Shown piece after piece: positions 51,097 to 60,467 of a stretch of DNA of 64,000 nt (the stretch's first letter is position 1; the number at the start of each line of letters is the position of its first letter). This DNA is from Sphingomonas palmae (GTDB taxonomy: Bacteria; Pseudomonadota; Alphaproteobacteria; Sphingomonadales; Sphingomonadaceae). Below the pieces are notes generated by a model. It was not told the origin of the DNA and ran no database searches. It saw only the letters and a program-made list of their open reading frames with translations. The translations under genes were made by a program, and so were the position numbers. The DNA lies in NCBI RefSeq assembly GCF_900109565.1, contig NZ_FNZZ01000001.1, positions 806,001 to 870,000 on the forward strand, given 5' to 3'.

Positions 51097-52002
51097 ATGA
51101 CCGCCACGACGATCGCGCGCCTGACAACCGCACCGCCGAACGGTGCCGACATCACCGACCTGTTCGATTTCGCCGCCTCGCGTCCGCACCGCCCGGAGCC
51201 AGAGGGTAATCAGCGCCGCCGCTATCGCGCGATCTGGATCAGCGACGTGCATCTCGGCACCCGCGGCTGCAACGCCGACCTGCTGATCGACTTCCTCGAC
51301 CATGTCGACAGTGACACGATGTATCTCGTCGGCGACATGATCGACGGCTGGCGGCTCAAGAAGCGCTTCTACTGGCCGGCCGCGCACAACGACGTCGTGT
51401 GGCGGCTGATGAAGCGCGCTCGGCGCGGCACGCGGATGGTCTACATCCCCGGCAACCACGACGAGATGTTCCGCCAGTTCGCCGGGCTCGACTTCGGCGG
51501 CATCCAGATCCGCCGCAAGGCCATCCACGAGACCGCCGACGGTCGCCGCCTGCTGGTGCTTCACGGTGACGAGTTCGACGCGATCACGCTCGCGCACACT
51601 TGGCTCGCGCACGTCGGCGACGCCGCCTACACCGCGCTGATGGGGCTGAACCGCTGGGTCAATGCTTTCCGCCGCCGCGCCGGCATGCCCTATTGGTCGC
51701 TGTCGAAACATGCCAAGGCGAAGGTCAAGAACGCGGTCGCCTTCATCTCGCGCTTCGAGGAGGTGGTCGCGCAGGCGGCGGGCTCGCGCGGCGTCGACGG
51801 CGTCGTGTGCGGCCACATCCACACCGCGGAAATGCGCGACATCGCCGGGGTCGCTTATTACAACGACGGCGACTGGGTGGAGGGCTGCACCGCGCTGGTC
51901 GAGCATCACGACGGCCGCATGGAGCTGCTTCACTGGGCCGACGAGATCGCGCGGCGCGACCGCGACGCGCCCGCCGCCGTCCCGCTCACGCTTGCCGCCT
52001 GA
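51097..52002 (+). CDS. plcP: PlcP-type phospholipase C metallophosphoesterase
   Basis: This 301-aa calcineurin-like phosphoesterase has metal motifs ISDVHLG (D50, H52), VGDMIDGW (D80), GNHDE (N120-H121), HGDEFD near 165 and GHIHTAE near 235. It belongs to the LpxH-like superfamily and is usually annotated UDP-2,3-diacylglucosamine diphosphatase. However, the pattern WRLKKRFYWPAAHND plus HETADGRR matches PlcP, the phospholipase C that frees diacylglycerol from phospholipids under phosphate starvation. The adjacent glycosyltransferase and Pho-box-like array support that reading. Confidence 0.78.
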   Translation: MTATTIARLTTAPPNGADITDLFDFAASRPHRPEPEGNQRRRYRAIWISDVHLGTRGCNADLLIDFLDHVDSDTMYLVGDMIDGWRLKKRFYWPAAHNDVVWRLMKRARRGTRMVYIPGNHDEMFRQFAGLDFGGIQIRRKAIHETADGRRLLVLHGDEFDAITLAHTWLAHVGDAAYTALMGLNRWVNAFRRRAGMPYWSLSKHAKAKVKNAVAFISRFEEVVAQAAGSRGVDGVVCGHIHTAEMRDIAGVAYYNDGDWVEGCTALVEHHDGRMELLHWADEIARRDRDAPAAVPLTLAA

Positions 52003-52010
52003 GCGGTCCC

Positions 52011-53033
52011 GTGCGGATCGCGATCGTCACCGACGCCTGGGCACCGCAGGTCAACGGCGTCGTCCGCACGCTGGAGGCGACGCGCGCGCAGCTGCTGGCA
52101 CTCGGTCACGACGTGCTGGTGATCGCACCCGACGCTTTCGCCAGCCTGCCCTGCCCGACCTACCCCGAAATTCGCTTAGCCCTCGCCGGGCGCAGCGCGG
52201 TCGGCCGCCGCCTCGCCACCTTCGCGCCCGATGCGATCCATATCGCCACCGAAGGCCCGCTCGGCCTCGCGGCCAGGCGCTGGTGCGGCGCGCGCGCGCT
52301 CCCCTTCACCACTGCCTATCACACGCAGTTTCCCGATTACGTCGCCGCACGCACCGGCGTCGCGCCCGACTGGGTATGGCGCTACGTCCGCTGGTTCCAC
52401 GCCGCGGCCGAGGCCGTGCTCGTCTCCACCCCGACGATCGCCGCCGAGCTGCACGCGCACGGCCTCGCCCACACACGCCTGTGGGGCCGCGGCGTCGACC
52501 TCGCCTGCTTCGCGCCCGCGGGGCCGATCGACCCCGCAATGCGCCCGCTACCCGGTCCCGTGCTACTCTACGTCGGCCGTGTCGCGGTCGAGAAGAACCT
52601 AGACGCGTTCCTCGCCGCCGACGTGCCGGGCAGCAAGGTCGTGATCGGCGACGGCCCCGCGCTCGCGTCGCTGCAACAGCGTTTCCCGGCCGCGCACTTC
52701 CTCGGCCGTCGCTCGGGCGACGCGCTCGCCGCCGCCTATCGCAGCGCCGACGCCTTCGTCTTTCCCAGCCGCACCGACACGTTCGGGCTCGTGATGATCG
52801 AGGCGATCGCCTGCGGGACGCCCGTCGCCGCCTTTCCCGTGGCCGGGCCGGTCGACGTGCTCACCGCTGCGACGGGCGCGATGCACGAAGACCTGTCGGC
52901 CGCGATCGGCGCCGCATTAAGGCTCGACCGCCGCGCCTGCGCCACCGCCGGACAGCGCTTCACCTGGGCCGCCGCGACCGAGCAGTTCCTCGCCGCGCTG
53001 CAACCGATCGCCCCCGCCCGCCTCGCCGCCTGA
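52011..53033 (+). CDS. GT4 glycosyltransferase, Agt-like
   Basis: This 340-aa GT-B glycosyltransferase has N-terminal IVTDAWAPQVNGVVRTLEAT, the domain-linker VGRVAVEKNLDAFL near 188-201 and the GT4 EX7E-type motif DTFGLVMIEAIACGTPVAA near 260-278. A GTG start lies 8 nt after the plcP-like stop, so the pair is one operon. In phosphate-starved bacteria such an enzyme (Agt) glycosylates the diacylglycerol made by PlcP to form phosphorus-free glycolipids. The sugar donor is not evident. Confidence 0.8.
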   Translation: MRIAIVTDAWAPQVNGVVRTLEATRAQLLALGHDVLVIAPDAFASLPCPTYPEIRLALAGRSAVGRRLATFAPDAIHIATEGPLGLAARRWCGARALPFTTAYHTQFPDYVAARTGVAPDWVWRYVRWFHAAAEAVLVSTPTIAAELHAHGLAHTRLWGRGVDLACFAPAGPIDPAMRPLPGPVLLYVGRVAVEKNLDAFLAADVPGSKVVIGDGPALASLQQRFPAAHFLGRRSGDALAAAYRSADAFVFPSRTDTFGLVMIEAIACGTPVAAFPVAGPVDVLTAATGAMHEDLSAAIGAALRLDRRACATAGQRFTWAAATEQFLAALQPIAPARLAA

Positions 53034-53107
53034 CCGTACAGTCCGAGCGCCACGCACACCCCGCTTGCCCTCGCCCTCCCCCTGCACTAAGTCTGCGGGC
53101 ATGGTGT

Positions 53108-53134
53108 GGCCGCTCCGGTAAGGGGCGGCCCTTT
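53108..53134 (+). terminator. Terminator of the plcP-agt operon
   Basis: The stem GGCCGCTCC / GGGGCGGCC (one G-U pair) with loop GGTAA is followed by CTTTGCATTT. It lies 74 nt after the glycosyltransferase stop and just before trcR. Confidence 0.65.
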
Positions 53135-53153
53135 GCATTTATGGAGTTCCCGC

Positions 53154-53831
53154 ATGGCCCAGCCGCTCATGCCCCACGCCACTGCTTCCTGGCTGGTCGA
53201 CAATACCGCGCTCTCGTTCGAGCAGATCGCCGATTTCTGCGGCCTCCACATCCTCGAGGTGCAGGCGATCGCAGACGACACCGCCGCGACGAAGCTCACC
53301 GGCCGCGATCCGATCCGCGCGCACGAGGTGACGCAGGAGGAGGTCGACCGCGCGCAGGCCGACCCCGACTACCGGATGCAGATGACCAAGGGTCCCGACC
53401 AGGTCCGCCGCACCAAGGGCCCGCGCTATACCCCGGTGTCGAAGCGGCAGGACAAGCCCGACGGCATCGCCTGGATCATCCGCAACCATCCCGAGATCTC
53501 GGACGGCCAGATCTCGCAGCTGATCGGGACCACGCGCACGACGATTGCCGCGATCCGCGACCGCAGCCACTGGAACATCGCCAACATCACGCCGAAGGAC
53601 CCGGTCACGCTCGGCCTCACCAGCCAGCGCGAGCTCGACGCCGCGGTCAGCAAGGCGGCGAAGGCGGCGGGGATCGAGCAGCAGCAGACCGACACCCGCC
53701 TCGACGGGGACCGTCAGGCGCTGATCGCGAGCCTGCGCGCGGAGCGCGACCAGGCCGCGCGTGACGCGGAGAACGGCTACGACGAGGGCGCGACCGCCCG
53801 CCCCGCGTTCGAGGATCCGTTCCGCCGCTAA
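53154..53831 (+). CDS. trcR: Cell-cycle transcriptional regulator TrcR (DUF1013)
   Basis: This 225-aa protein carries the DUF1013 region: HATASWLVDNTALSFEQIADFCGLH in pieces over residues 8-32, which looks like a helix-turn-helix, and KPDGIAWIIRNHPEISDGQISQLIGTT near 100-126, a second HTH. TrcR/GapR-related regulators are specific to alphaproteobacteria. GGAG seven bases before the ATG marks the start. The gene is bracketed by two terminators, so it is a separate unit from plcP-agt. The C-terminal 40 residues are charged and less conserved. Confidence 0.85.
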   Translation: MAQPLMPHATASWLVDNTALSFEQIADFCGLHILEVQAIADDTAATKLTGRDPIRAHEVTQEEVDRAQADPDYRMQMTKGPDQVRRTKGPRYTPVSKRQDKPDGIAWIIRNHPEISDGQISQLIGTTRTTIAAIRDRSHWNIANITPKDPVTLGLTSQRELDAAVSKAAKAAGIEQQQTDTRLDGDRQALIASLRAERDQAARDAENGYDEGATARPAFEDPFRR

Positions 53832-53864
53832 GCGACCGCGCTGCCCGGCAGTCAGACATGGAAG

Positions 53865-53903
53865 GAGCCGCGACTGAATACTCGGTCGCGGCTCTTTATC
53901 TTT
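53865..53903 (+). terminator. Rho-independent terminator of trcR
   Basis: A perfect 10-bp stem GAGCCGCGAC / GTCGCGGCTC with a 10-nt loop is followed by TTTATCTTT, 33 nt after the trcR stop. This is the best classical terminator in the window. The spacer 53904-54046 shows no gene. Confidence 0.85.
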
Positions 53904-54046
53904 GACGCACAGCCGGAACCGCTAGCCGGATCAAAATTTCGGCCAAACCTGCCGCGCTACCAACCGCACGAACCCGCCCTACGTTTAAGCCGCCCGCTTC
54001 ATTATCTGCGTGACGTGCGCCGCCTATGCCCGCTAGCGTCTCCGGC

Positions 54047-55144
54047 ATGGCGACACACCACCAGCGAGGACTGATCGGCGACGAGGGATTGACCCCGACC
54101 AGCGCCGCCGGCCTCACCTATCCGTTCGGCGACCGCGCGCCCAAGCCCGGCGAGCTGGTGACGATCGCGCCCGGCATCCGCTGGTGGCGGGTGCCGATGT
54201 CGGGGCCGCTCAAGCACGTCAACGGGCTGATCCTCGACGACCATGACGCGAACGGCCCGTGCGTGCTCACGATCGACACCGGCACGGCCAGCCCGCGCAC
54301 GACCGAGGCGTGGCGCACCATCCTCGACGGCCCGCTCGCCGGCGAACGCGTTGGCCGCATCCTGTGCACCCACATGCACCCCGATCATCTCGGCCTCGCC
54401 GGCTGGCTCTCACGCCGCTTCGACGACGCGCCGATCCTGATGACGCGCACCGAGTGGCTGACCGCGCGCATGCTGTCGTCCGACGCGCGACCCGAGGTGC
54501 CCGACGAGCAAATCGCCTTCTGGCGCGGTGCCGGCTGGAGCGACGAGCAGATCGCGGAGGCGAGCAAGGGCGGCTTCGCGCGCTTCGCCAAGATGATCGC
54601 CCGGCTCCCGCTCGGTTACACCCGCATCCGCGACGGCGAGGTGCTGCGGATCGGTGACGCCGACTGGCACGTCGTGGTGGGCAGCGGCCACTCGCCCGAG
54701 CACGCCTGCCTCGTCGACTATGACCGCCGCATCCTGATCGCGGGCGATCAGGTGCTGCCGCGGATCAGCTCCAACATCTCGCTCCACGCCGGCGAACCCG
54801 GCGCCGACCCGCTCGGCGACTGGCTTGCCTCGATCGAGCGTTTCCGCCGGCTGCCGGACGATCTGCTCGTCCTGCCCGGCCACGGCGACCCGTTCCACGG
54901 CCTCCACGCGCGTCTGGACGCACTCGAGCAGGAGCACCGCGACCGGCTCGACGCGCTCGTCGCGCACATGACCGAGCCGCGCCGCGCGGTGGACTGTTTC
55001 GCACAGCTGTTCCGCCGCCCGATCGGCCCCGACGTGATCGGCATGGCGACGGGCGAGGCACTCGCCCACCTGCGCCACCTGGAGGTCACCGGCCGCGTGG
55101 TTCGCACCACCCGCGACGGCGTATGGTGGTATTCGCGCGCCTGA
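54047..55144 (+). CDS. MBL-fold metallo-hydrolase
   Basis: This 365-aa metallo-beta-lactamase-fold hydrolase has the metal motif HMHPDHLG near 107-114, SGHSPEHAC near 212-220, a DQVLPRIS strand near 235 and LPGHGDP near 278. A C-terminal helical extension with MTEPRRAVDCFAQLF follows. Members include glyoxalase II-like and lactonase enzymes, and the substrate here is unknown. I chose the ATG at 54047; an in-frame ATG seven codons earlier is also possible and neither has a clear ribosome-binding site. The exonuclease gene follows 17 nt later. Confidence 0.85.
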   Translation: MATHHQRGLIGDEGLTPTSAAGLTYPFGDRAPKPGELVTIAPGIRWWRVPMSGPLKHVNGLILDDHDANGPCVLTIDTGTASPRTTEAWRTILDGPLAGERVGRILCTHMHPDHLGLAGWLSRRFDDAPILMTRTEWLTARMLSSDARPEVPDEQIAFWRGAGWSDEQIAEASKGGFARFAKMIARLPLGYTRIRDGEVLRIGDADWHVVVGSGHSPEHACLVDYDRRILIAGDQVLPRISSNISLHAGEPGADPLGDWLASIERFRRLPDDLLVLPGHGDPFHGLHARLDALEQEHRDRLDALVAHMTEPRRAVDCFAQLFRRPIGPDVIGMATGEALAHLRHLEVTGRVVRTTRDGVWWYSRA

Positions 55145-55161
55145 ACGCCCATTTATCTTTC

Positions 55162-55941
55162 GTGTCGACGTTCACCACCCGCCCCCGCCCGCAACCGCAG
55201 ATCGTTCGCGTCATCGACCTGGAGACGACCGGCTCCGCCCCGCCCGCGCATGCGGTATGCGAGGTCGGCTGGCAGGACGTGGCGCTCGGTGAAGACGGCC
55301 GCTGGGAACTCTACGGCGAGGGCGGCAACATCCTCGTCAATCCCGGCCGCCTGATGCCGCCCGTCACGCAGGCGATCCACCACATCCGCGACGAGGATGT
55401 CGCTGACGCGCCTTACTGGCACGATGTTGCGCGTCAGGTGCTCGACCCCTACCCGCGCCGCGTCGCGCTCGCCGCGCACCGCGCGGCGTTCGAGGAGCAA
55501 TTCTGCACTCCCGCCTTCACGCGCAACGCCGACTGGATCTGCACGTGGAAGTGCGCGCTGCGGCTCTGGCCCGACAGCCCGTCCTTCTCCAACCAGGTAC
55601 TGCGCTACTGGCGCAAGCCCTACGGGCTGGAGCACGAGCGCGGCCTGCCCGCGCACCGCGCCTTCCCCGACGCCTATGTCACCGCGCACCACGTCCGCGA
55701 CCAGTTGAACGAGGCGAGCGTCGCGCAACTGGTCGAATGGTCGAACGAGCCCGGTCTGCTGCCGCGCGTCCGCTACGGCCCCGACCGCGGCAAGGAATGG
55801 CGCGAGATCGAGGAGGAAAGCCTCGTCAAGTTCATGACCGACCGCGATCCCGACATCCGCTTCACCGCCGAGACCGAAATGGCGCGGCGCCGCGGCGGCG
55901 GGCACGTCGGTCGCGCCACCGCCCAAGAATTACTGCTTTAA
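55162..55941 (+). CDS. 3'-5' exonuclease, DnaQ/DEDD family
   Basis: This 259-aa DEDD exonuclease has the ExoI motif VIDLETTGS near residues 18-26 (D and E ligands), LAAHRAAFEEQF near 103-114 for ExoII, and HRAFPDAYVTAHH near 163-175 for ExoIII with the final aspartate. It is not the polymerase III epsilon subunit by length or context. The C-terminal ~70 residues are an unassigned extension. The GTG at 55162 gives the compact N-terminus; a longer start would overlap the upstream gene. The role in DNA repair or RNA turnover is unresolved. Confidence 0.8.
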   Translation: MSTFTTRPRPQPQIVRVIDLETTGSAPPAHAVCEVGWQDVALGEDGRWELYGEGGNILVNPGRLMPPVTQAIHHIRDEDVADAPYWHDVARQVLDPYPRRVALAAHRAAFEEQFCTPAFTRNADWICTWKCALRLWPDSPSFSNQVLRYWRKPYGLEHERGLPAHRAFPDAYVTAHHVRDQLNEASVAQLVEWSNEPGLLPRVRYGPDRGKEWREIEEESLVKFMTDRDPDIRFTAETEMARRRGGGHVGRATAQELLL

Positions 55942-56025
55942 TCGCTGCGCTAATTGTCACGCTAGGCGGCGATCCTAACCTATCACACTTGTGACAGGTC
56001 CGCTTTGCTGCTTATCGCGGGCGCG

Positions 56026-57540
56026 ATGGCCCGCTCGCCCACCTTGTTCGTCTCGCCGAGAGAAAGCCCGATCGGCAAGCGGCTGACCACGCTGATGTCG
56101 ATCGGCTTCCTCGCGCTCGTCGCCGCGGGGATTGCCGCTGCATGGATGACGCAGCGCAATCAGGTCCACGCGCGCTGGGTCGAACATACCTACCGCGTCG
56201 AGAACGCGATCATCGATCTGCGCCGATTGATCGAGGAAGGCGAGACGACCAGGCGCGGCTATCTGCTCGCCCCCGACGTGCCGCTGCTGCGCACCGCCTA
56301 TGAGGCGACCGCGCGCGATCTGCCCGTTCGCCTCTCCGCACTCGACGCGTTGGTAGCCGACAATGCACTGCAACGTCGCAACGTCGTCGAACTCGACGCT
56401 CAGATCGGTCCGATCGCCGCCGCGCGCGCGCAATCGATCGCGCTCGTCGATGCAGGGCGCGTGGTCGAGGCGCGCGATCTGTTCCATACCGAAACCGCCT
56501 CGCGCCGCATGATGGCGGTGCGCCGCACGATGAACCGCATGATCGCGATCGAGCGCACGCTGCTCGCACAGCGCGACGCCGAATTGCGCGACGCGGTGCA
56601 CGCCTTCTACGTCATGCTCGCGCTGACGGGCGTGCTGCTGGTCGTGGTCGCGCTGATCTCGCTCGCCGCCGTGCTCACCTACACGCGCGATCTCGGGCGG
56701 TCGCGCGATACGCTCAACGAGCTGAACGCGAATCTGGAGGCGATCGTCGCCGATCGCACCGCTGACCTCACGCGCGCGAACGAGGAGATCCAGCGCTTCG
56801 CCTATATCGTCAGCCACGACCTGCGCTCCCCGCTCGTCAACGTCATGGGCTTCACCGCCGAACTCGAAGCCTCGACGCAGCAGCTGGCCCAGCTCGTCGA
56901 CCGCGCCGAGCAGGAGGCGCCGCACCTGGTCAGCGAGGACGCGCGCCTCGCCGCGCGCGAGGACTTGCCCGAGGCGATCGGCTTCATCCGCACCTCGACG
57001 CAGAAGATGGACCGGCTGATCAACGCCATCCTGATGCTGTCGCGACAGGGTCGCCGCGTGCTCTCGCCCGAACGGCTCGACCTCGTCGCGCTGGTCGAGA
57101 ACATCCGCGACGCGATGACGCACCGCCTGACCGAGGCGGACGCCGAGATCGTGATCGAGCAGCCTATGCCCGACGTGGTCAGCGACCGCTTCTCGCTCGA
57201 CCAGATCCTCTCCAACCTCGTCGACAATGCGGTCAAATATCTGAAGCCCGGCGTACCCGGCCGCATCACCGTGCGTGGTCGCCGCCAGGCCTCGCGCATC
57301 ATCATCGAGGTCGCCGACAACGGCCGCGGCATCGACCCGCGCGACCATTCGCGCGTGTTTGACCTGTTCCGCCGCTCCGGCACGCAGGATCGCCCGGGCG
57401 AAGGCATCGGCCTCGCCACCGTCCGCGCGCTCGTCTTCCGCCTCGGCGGCCATATCGAGGTTTCCTCGACCCTTGGCGAAGGCGCCACCTTCCGCCTAAC
57501 GCTGCCCCTCTCGCTCGAACCGCAGGATCGCTCCGAATGA
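56026..57540 (+). CDS. CHASE3 sensor histidine kinase
   Basis: This 504-aa inner-membrane kinase has TM1 near residues 20-40, a periplasmic CHASE3-like helical sensor (about 45-190) and TM2 near 195-220. The DHp domain carries the phosphoacceptor H264 (YIVSHDLRSPL), and the HATPase domain has N-box LVDNAVKYL, G1 VADNGRGID and G2 GEGIGLATVRALV. A TTG at 56005 is an alternative start. Its stop overlaps the response regulator gene as ATGA, so signal goes to that regulator and possibly to the hybrid kinase beyond. Confidence 0.9.
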   Translation: MARSPTLFVSPRESPIGKRLTTLMSIGFLALVAAGIAAAWMTQRNQVHARWVEHTYRVENAIIDLRRLIEEGETTRRGYLLAPDVPLLRTAYEATARDLPVRLSALDALVADNALQRRNVVELDAQIGPIAAARAQSIALVDAGRVVEARDLFHTETASRRMMAVRRTMNRMIAIERTLLAQRDAELRDAVHAFYVMLALTGVLLVVVALISLAAVLTYTRDLGRSRDTLNELNANLEAIVADRTADLTRANEEIQRFAYIVSHDLRSPLVNVMGFTAELEASTQQLAQLVDRAEQEAPHLVSEDARLAAREDLPEAIGFIRTSTQKMDRLINAILMLSRQGRRVLSPERLDLVALVENIRDAMTHRLTEADAEIVIEQPMPDVVSDRFSLDQILSNLVDNAVKYLKPGVPGRITVRGRRQASRIIIEVADNGRGIDPRDHSRVFDLFRRSGTQDRPGEGIGLATVRALVFRLGGHIEVSSTLGEGATFRLTLPLSLEPQDRSE

Positions 57541-57995
57541 ACGCCTCTTCCAATCCGCAGTCGGTCAACATCGTGATGATCGAGGACGATGAGGGTCACG
57601 CGCGCCTGATCGAGAAGAACATCCGCCGCGCCGGCATCCTGAACGAGATTCGCCACTTCACCGACGGCACCACCGCGCTCGACTACCTCTTCAACGCCGC
57701 CGACGGCCCGCAGCGCAACGGCCCCGCACTCGTCCTGCTCGACCTGAACCTGCCCGACATGAGCGGCACCGACATCCTCGCCCGCATCAAGGGCAGCGAT
57801 GGCCCGGTGCGCCGCACCCCCGTCGTCGTGCTGACCACCACCGACGACAAGGTCGAGATCCAGCGCTGCTACGACTTGGGCGCCAACGTCTACATCACCA
57901 AGCCGGTCAATTACGAGAGCTTCGCGCAGGCGATCCGCCAGCTCGGCCTGTTCCTGTCGGTCATCCAGGTGCCCGACCTGGACGACGGCCGGTAA
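57537..57995 (+). CDS. Single-domain response regulator, Rcp1-type
   Basis: This 152-aa receiver has no output domain. The acidic pair is E16-D17 (MIEDDEG), the phosphoacceptor D69 ([10 protein letters not shown]), the switch threonine in VVVLTTTDD and the lysine in ITKPVN. The [17 protein letters not shown] pattern matches the Rcp1 family, which pairs with bacteriophytochrome-type kinases. It is coupled to the upstream kinase and 7 nt before the hybrid kinase, so it probably relays phosphate between them. Confidence 0.92.
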   Translation: MNASSNPQSVNIVMIEDDEGHARLIEKNIRRAGILNEIRHFTDGTTALDYLFNAADGPQRNGPALVLLDLNLPDMSGTDILARIKGSDGPVRRTPVVVLTTTDDKVEIQRCYDLGANVYITKPVNYESFAQAIRQLGLFLSVIQVPDLDDGR

Positions 57996-58002
57996 CGGGC
58001 GC

Positions 58003-59028
58003 GTGAGCGTGCGCCGCGTCCTCTACATCGACGACGACGCCGGTATCCGCCGGCTGGTGTCGCGCGCGCTGGAGAGACGCGGCTATTCGGTCACCGCGGC
58101 CGACGGCGGAGAGGCGGGCGTCGCCGCCGCGGCGAGCGAGCCGTTCGATCTCGTCGCGGTCGACCATTATATGCCCGGCATCGACGGGCTGGAAACGCTC
58201 GCGCGGCTGCGCGCGCTGCCGAACCCGCCCGCCGTCGTCTACGTGACGGGCTCGGAGGAAAGCCGCGTCGCGATCGCCGCGCTGCGCGCCGGTGCCGCCG
58301 ACTACGTCGTGAAGACGCCGGGCGAGGATTTCTTCGACCTGCTCGACGCCACCTTCGCACAGGTGATCGAACGCCGCCTGCTCGAACAGGCGACGCTGCG
58401 CGCTGAGGAGGACCTGCGCGCCAGCAATGCCCGGCTCGAGGCGCTGCTCGCCGAGGTCAATCACCGCGTCGCCAACTCGCTACAACTCGTCTCGGCGATG
58501 GTCCGCATGCAATCGAGCGCGCTGACCGACGCGGCCGCGCGTGCGGCGCTGGAGGATACGCAGCGCCGCATCACCGCGATCGCGCAGGTCCACCGCCGCC
58601 TCTACACCGGCGACGCGGTGGAGAGCGTCGACATGCACGAATACCTGACTGCATTGATCGACGAGCTGACCGCGACCTGGTCGACGCCCGCCACCCCGCG
58701 CGCGCTCAAGCTCGCGGCCGAACCCGTCCGCCTGCCGACCGATCGCGCGGTGTCGCTGGGCGTGATCGTTACCGAACTGGTCAGCAACGCGTGCAAATAC
58801 GCCTATCCGCACGGCCCCGGCGAAGTGCGCATCGCGCTCACCCGCGACGGCGACCAGCGCTTCCGCCTGTCGGTCGAGGATGACGGCGTCGGCATCGGGG
58901 ACGCGGTGCCGAAGGGTACGGGCGTCGGCACCAAGCTGATCCGCGCAATGGCGCAGAGCCTCGACACGATCGTCGAATACGATCCGCTGCACGCCGGCAC
59001 CCGCGCGATCCTGGCCGGCACGCTCTAG
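58003..59028 (+). CDS. Receiver-HisKA_2 hybrid histidine kinase
   Basis: This 341-aa soluble protein has a receiver domain (phosphoacceptor D54, VDHYMPG; K near 100 in VVKTPG) joined to a HisKA_2/HWE-like kinase with H154 in [14 protein letters not shown]-box [12 protein letters not shown] near 252, G1 VEDDGVGIG near 287 and a GTGVGTKL segment near 305 follow. It has no membrane segment. HisKA_2 kinases feed the PhyR general stress response in sphingomonads, where receiver-kinase proteins also occur. Whether this one does is inference. It uses a GTG start. Confidence 0.88.
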   Translation: MSVRRVLYIDDDAGIRRLVSRALERRGYSVTAADGGEAGVAAAASEPFDLVAVDHYMPGIDGLETLARLRALPNPPAVVYVTGSEESRVAIAALRAGAADYVVKTPGEDFFDLLDATFAQVIERRLLEQATLRAEEDLRASNARLEALLAEVNHRVANSLQLVSAMVRMQSSALTDAAARAALEDTQRRITAIAQVHRRLYTGDAVESVDMHEYLTALIDELTATWSTPATPRALKLAAEPVRLPTDRAVSLGVIVTELVSNACKYAYPHGPGEVRIALTRDGDQRFRLSVEDDGVGIGDAVPKGTGVGTKLIRAMAQSLDTIVEYDPLHAGTRAILAGTL

Positions 59029-59032
59029 CGGC

Positions 59033-60397
59033 TCACGCCGCCCGCCGCTCGGGCGTGAACGCGACCTCCAGTCGCCGCAGCGCATGAACGAAATTGTTCG
59101 GCGCGATGTCGATCCCGCCCGACCAGTGCATGTCGGGAAAGCGCCGAAAGATTTGGCGGTACGCTTCCTCCAGCTGCACCTGCGCGGTCATCCGCCCGAT
59201 GCACAGATGCGGGCCGTAGCCGAAGGCGATGTTCTTCTCCGCATTGGTGCGCGCGATGTCGAACCGGTCGGGATCAGGAAACATCGCGGCGTCGCGGTTC
59301 GCGGCACCGTAATACATGATGACCTTCTCGCCCGCCGCGATCATCTGACCGTTCAGTTCGACGTCCCGCGTCGCGGTACGCCGCATGTAGATGACCGGCG
59401 ACACCATGCGCGTGATCTCATGCACCGCATTGGTCAGCAGGCTTCCATCCGCTTGCAACCGCGCCTTCTGCTCGGGGTGCTCGGTGAACAGCTTCATCGC
59501 GCCCGACAGTGTGTTGCGCGTCGTGTCGTTGCCCGCGAACACGATCAGCAGCCACGCCCCGTCGAGATACTCGCCCGGCAGCCGCTCGCCCTCTACCTCG
59601 GCGTTGGCGATCGCGCTCATCAGGTCGTCCTGCGGGTCGGCGCGCCGCTTCGCCAGCATGTCGCGCCCATACTCGAACATCTCGCCGACGTTGTGGTTGA
59701 ACAACTGGATGAACGCCGCGATCTGCGGGCTCGGCGCGGCCAGCCCTGCCAGCTGCTCGATCTGCTCGGCCGCGACCTGCTGCGCCATTTCCAGGAAGTG
59801 GATCCAGCCGACGAACCGCTCGCGGTCCGCCACCGGCACCCCCAGCATCTCGCACAAGGTGAAGATCGGCAACCGCTGCGCGAACTTCTCGACGAAGTCG
59901 CACGTGCCCATCGGTGCCACCCCGTCGAGCAACCGCGCCACCTCACCCGCCACGCGCGCGCGCAGCCCCTTCATGTAGCTCGCGGTGAAATACGGCATGT
60001 GCTCGCGCCGCAGCTGCCGATGCGCGCGTCCGTCGAGATTGATCATCGAATTGGTGGAGGCCGAGAACAACGTCGGGTGCCGCGTCTCCTCCGGCCCCAG
60101 CCCCATCAGGATGCCGCCCGCCTCCGACGAGAAGGTCTCGGGATCGCCGTTGACGCGCTTCACGTCCTCATACCCGGTCACCGCCCAGAAACCGACGCCC
60201 GTGCCGCCGCCGCTGGTGCGCGGTCCCTCGTGCCACATCACCGGTGCGCGCGCGCGCATCGCGGCGTAATCATCCCACGGCTGACCGTGCGTGAACGCGC
60301 GAATGTCGGTCAGTCGCACCTGCTCGAGCACCGGGTAAGCGGGCGCGAACGTCGGTCCTGCGCGTCCCTCGACGATATGGTCGCTGACCAGCCGCAT
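59033..60397 (-). CDS. Cytochrome P450
   Basis: This 454-aa class I (soluble bacterial) P450 has the I-helix AGNDTTRN near 285-292, ExxR in HEITR near 328, and the heme loop FGYGPHLCIG with axial cysteine C399. The GxDTT threonine for oxygen activation is present. No ferredoxin or reductase gene is adjacent, so redox partners are supplied elsewhere. The ATG at 60397 follows GAGGGAAG; an ATG at 60415 is the alternative. It follows ccmH by 70 bp on the same strand. The substrate is unknown. Confidence 0.93.
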   Translation of the reverse strand: MRLVSDHIVEGRAGPTFAPAYPVLEQVRLTDIRAFTHGQPWDDYAAMRARAPVMWHEGPRTSGGGTGVGFWAVTGYEDVKRVNGDPETFSSEAGGILMGLGPEETRHPTLFSASTNSMINLDGRAHRQLRREHMPYFTASYMKGLRARVAGEVARLLDGVAPMGTCDFVEKFAQRLPIFTLCEMLGVPVADRERFVGWIHFLEMAQQVAAEQIEQLAGLAAPSPQIAAFIQLFNHNVGEMFEYGRDMLAKRRADPQDDLMSAIANAEVEGERLPGEYLDGAWLLIVFAGNDTTRNTLSGAMKLFTEHPEQKARLQADGSLLTNAVHEITRMVSPVIYMRRTATRDVELNGQMIAAGEKVIMYYGAANRDAAMFPDPDRFDIARTNAEKNIAFGYGPHLCIGRMTAQVQLEEAYRQIFRRFPDMHWSGGIDIAPNNFVHALRRLEVAFTPERRAA

Positions 60398-60467
60398 CGA
60401 ACTTCCCTCGCCCATAACTTTTGTTCTGGCGAGACTAAGCGCGATCGTCGCCGCGCCCAAGCGCTTT

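Noticed and set aside
55983..55994. TCACA-CT-TGTGA palindrome before the histidine kinase operon
   Set aside because: Only 5-bp arms with 2-bp spacing; it is the inverse of the CRP layout and could easily occur by chance.
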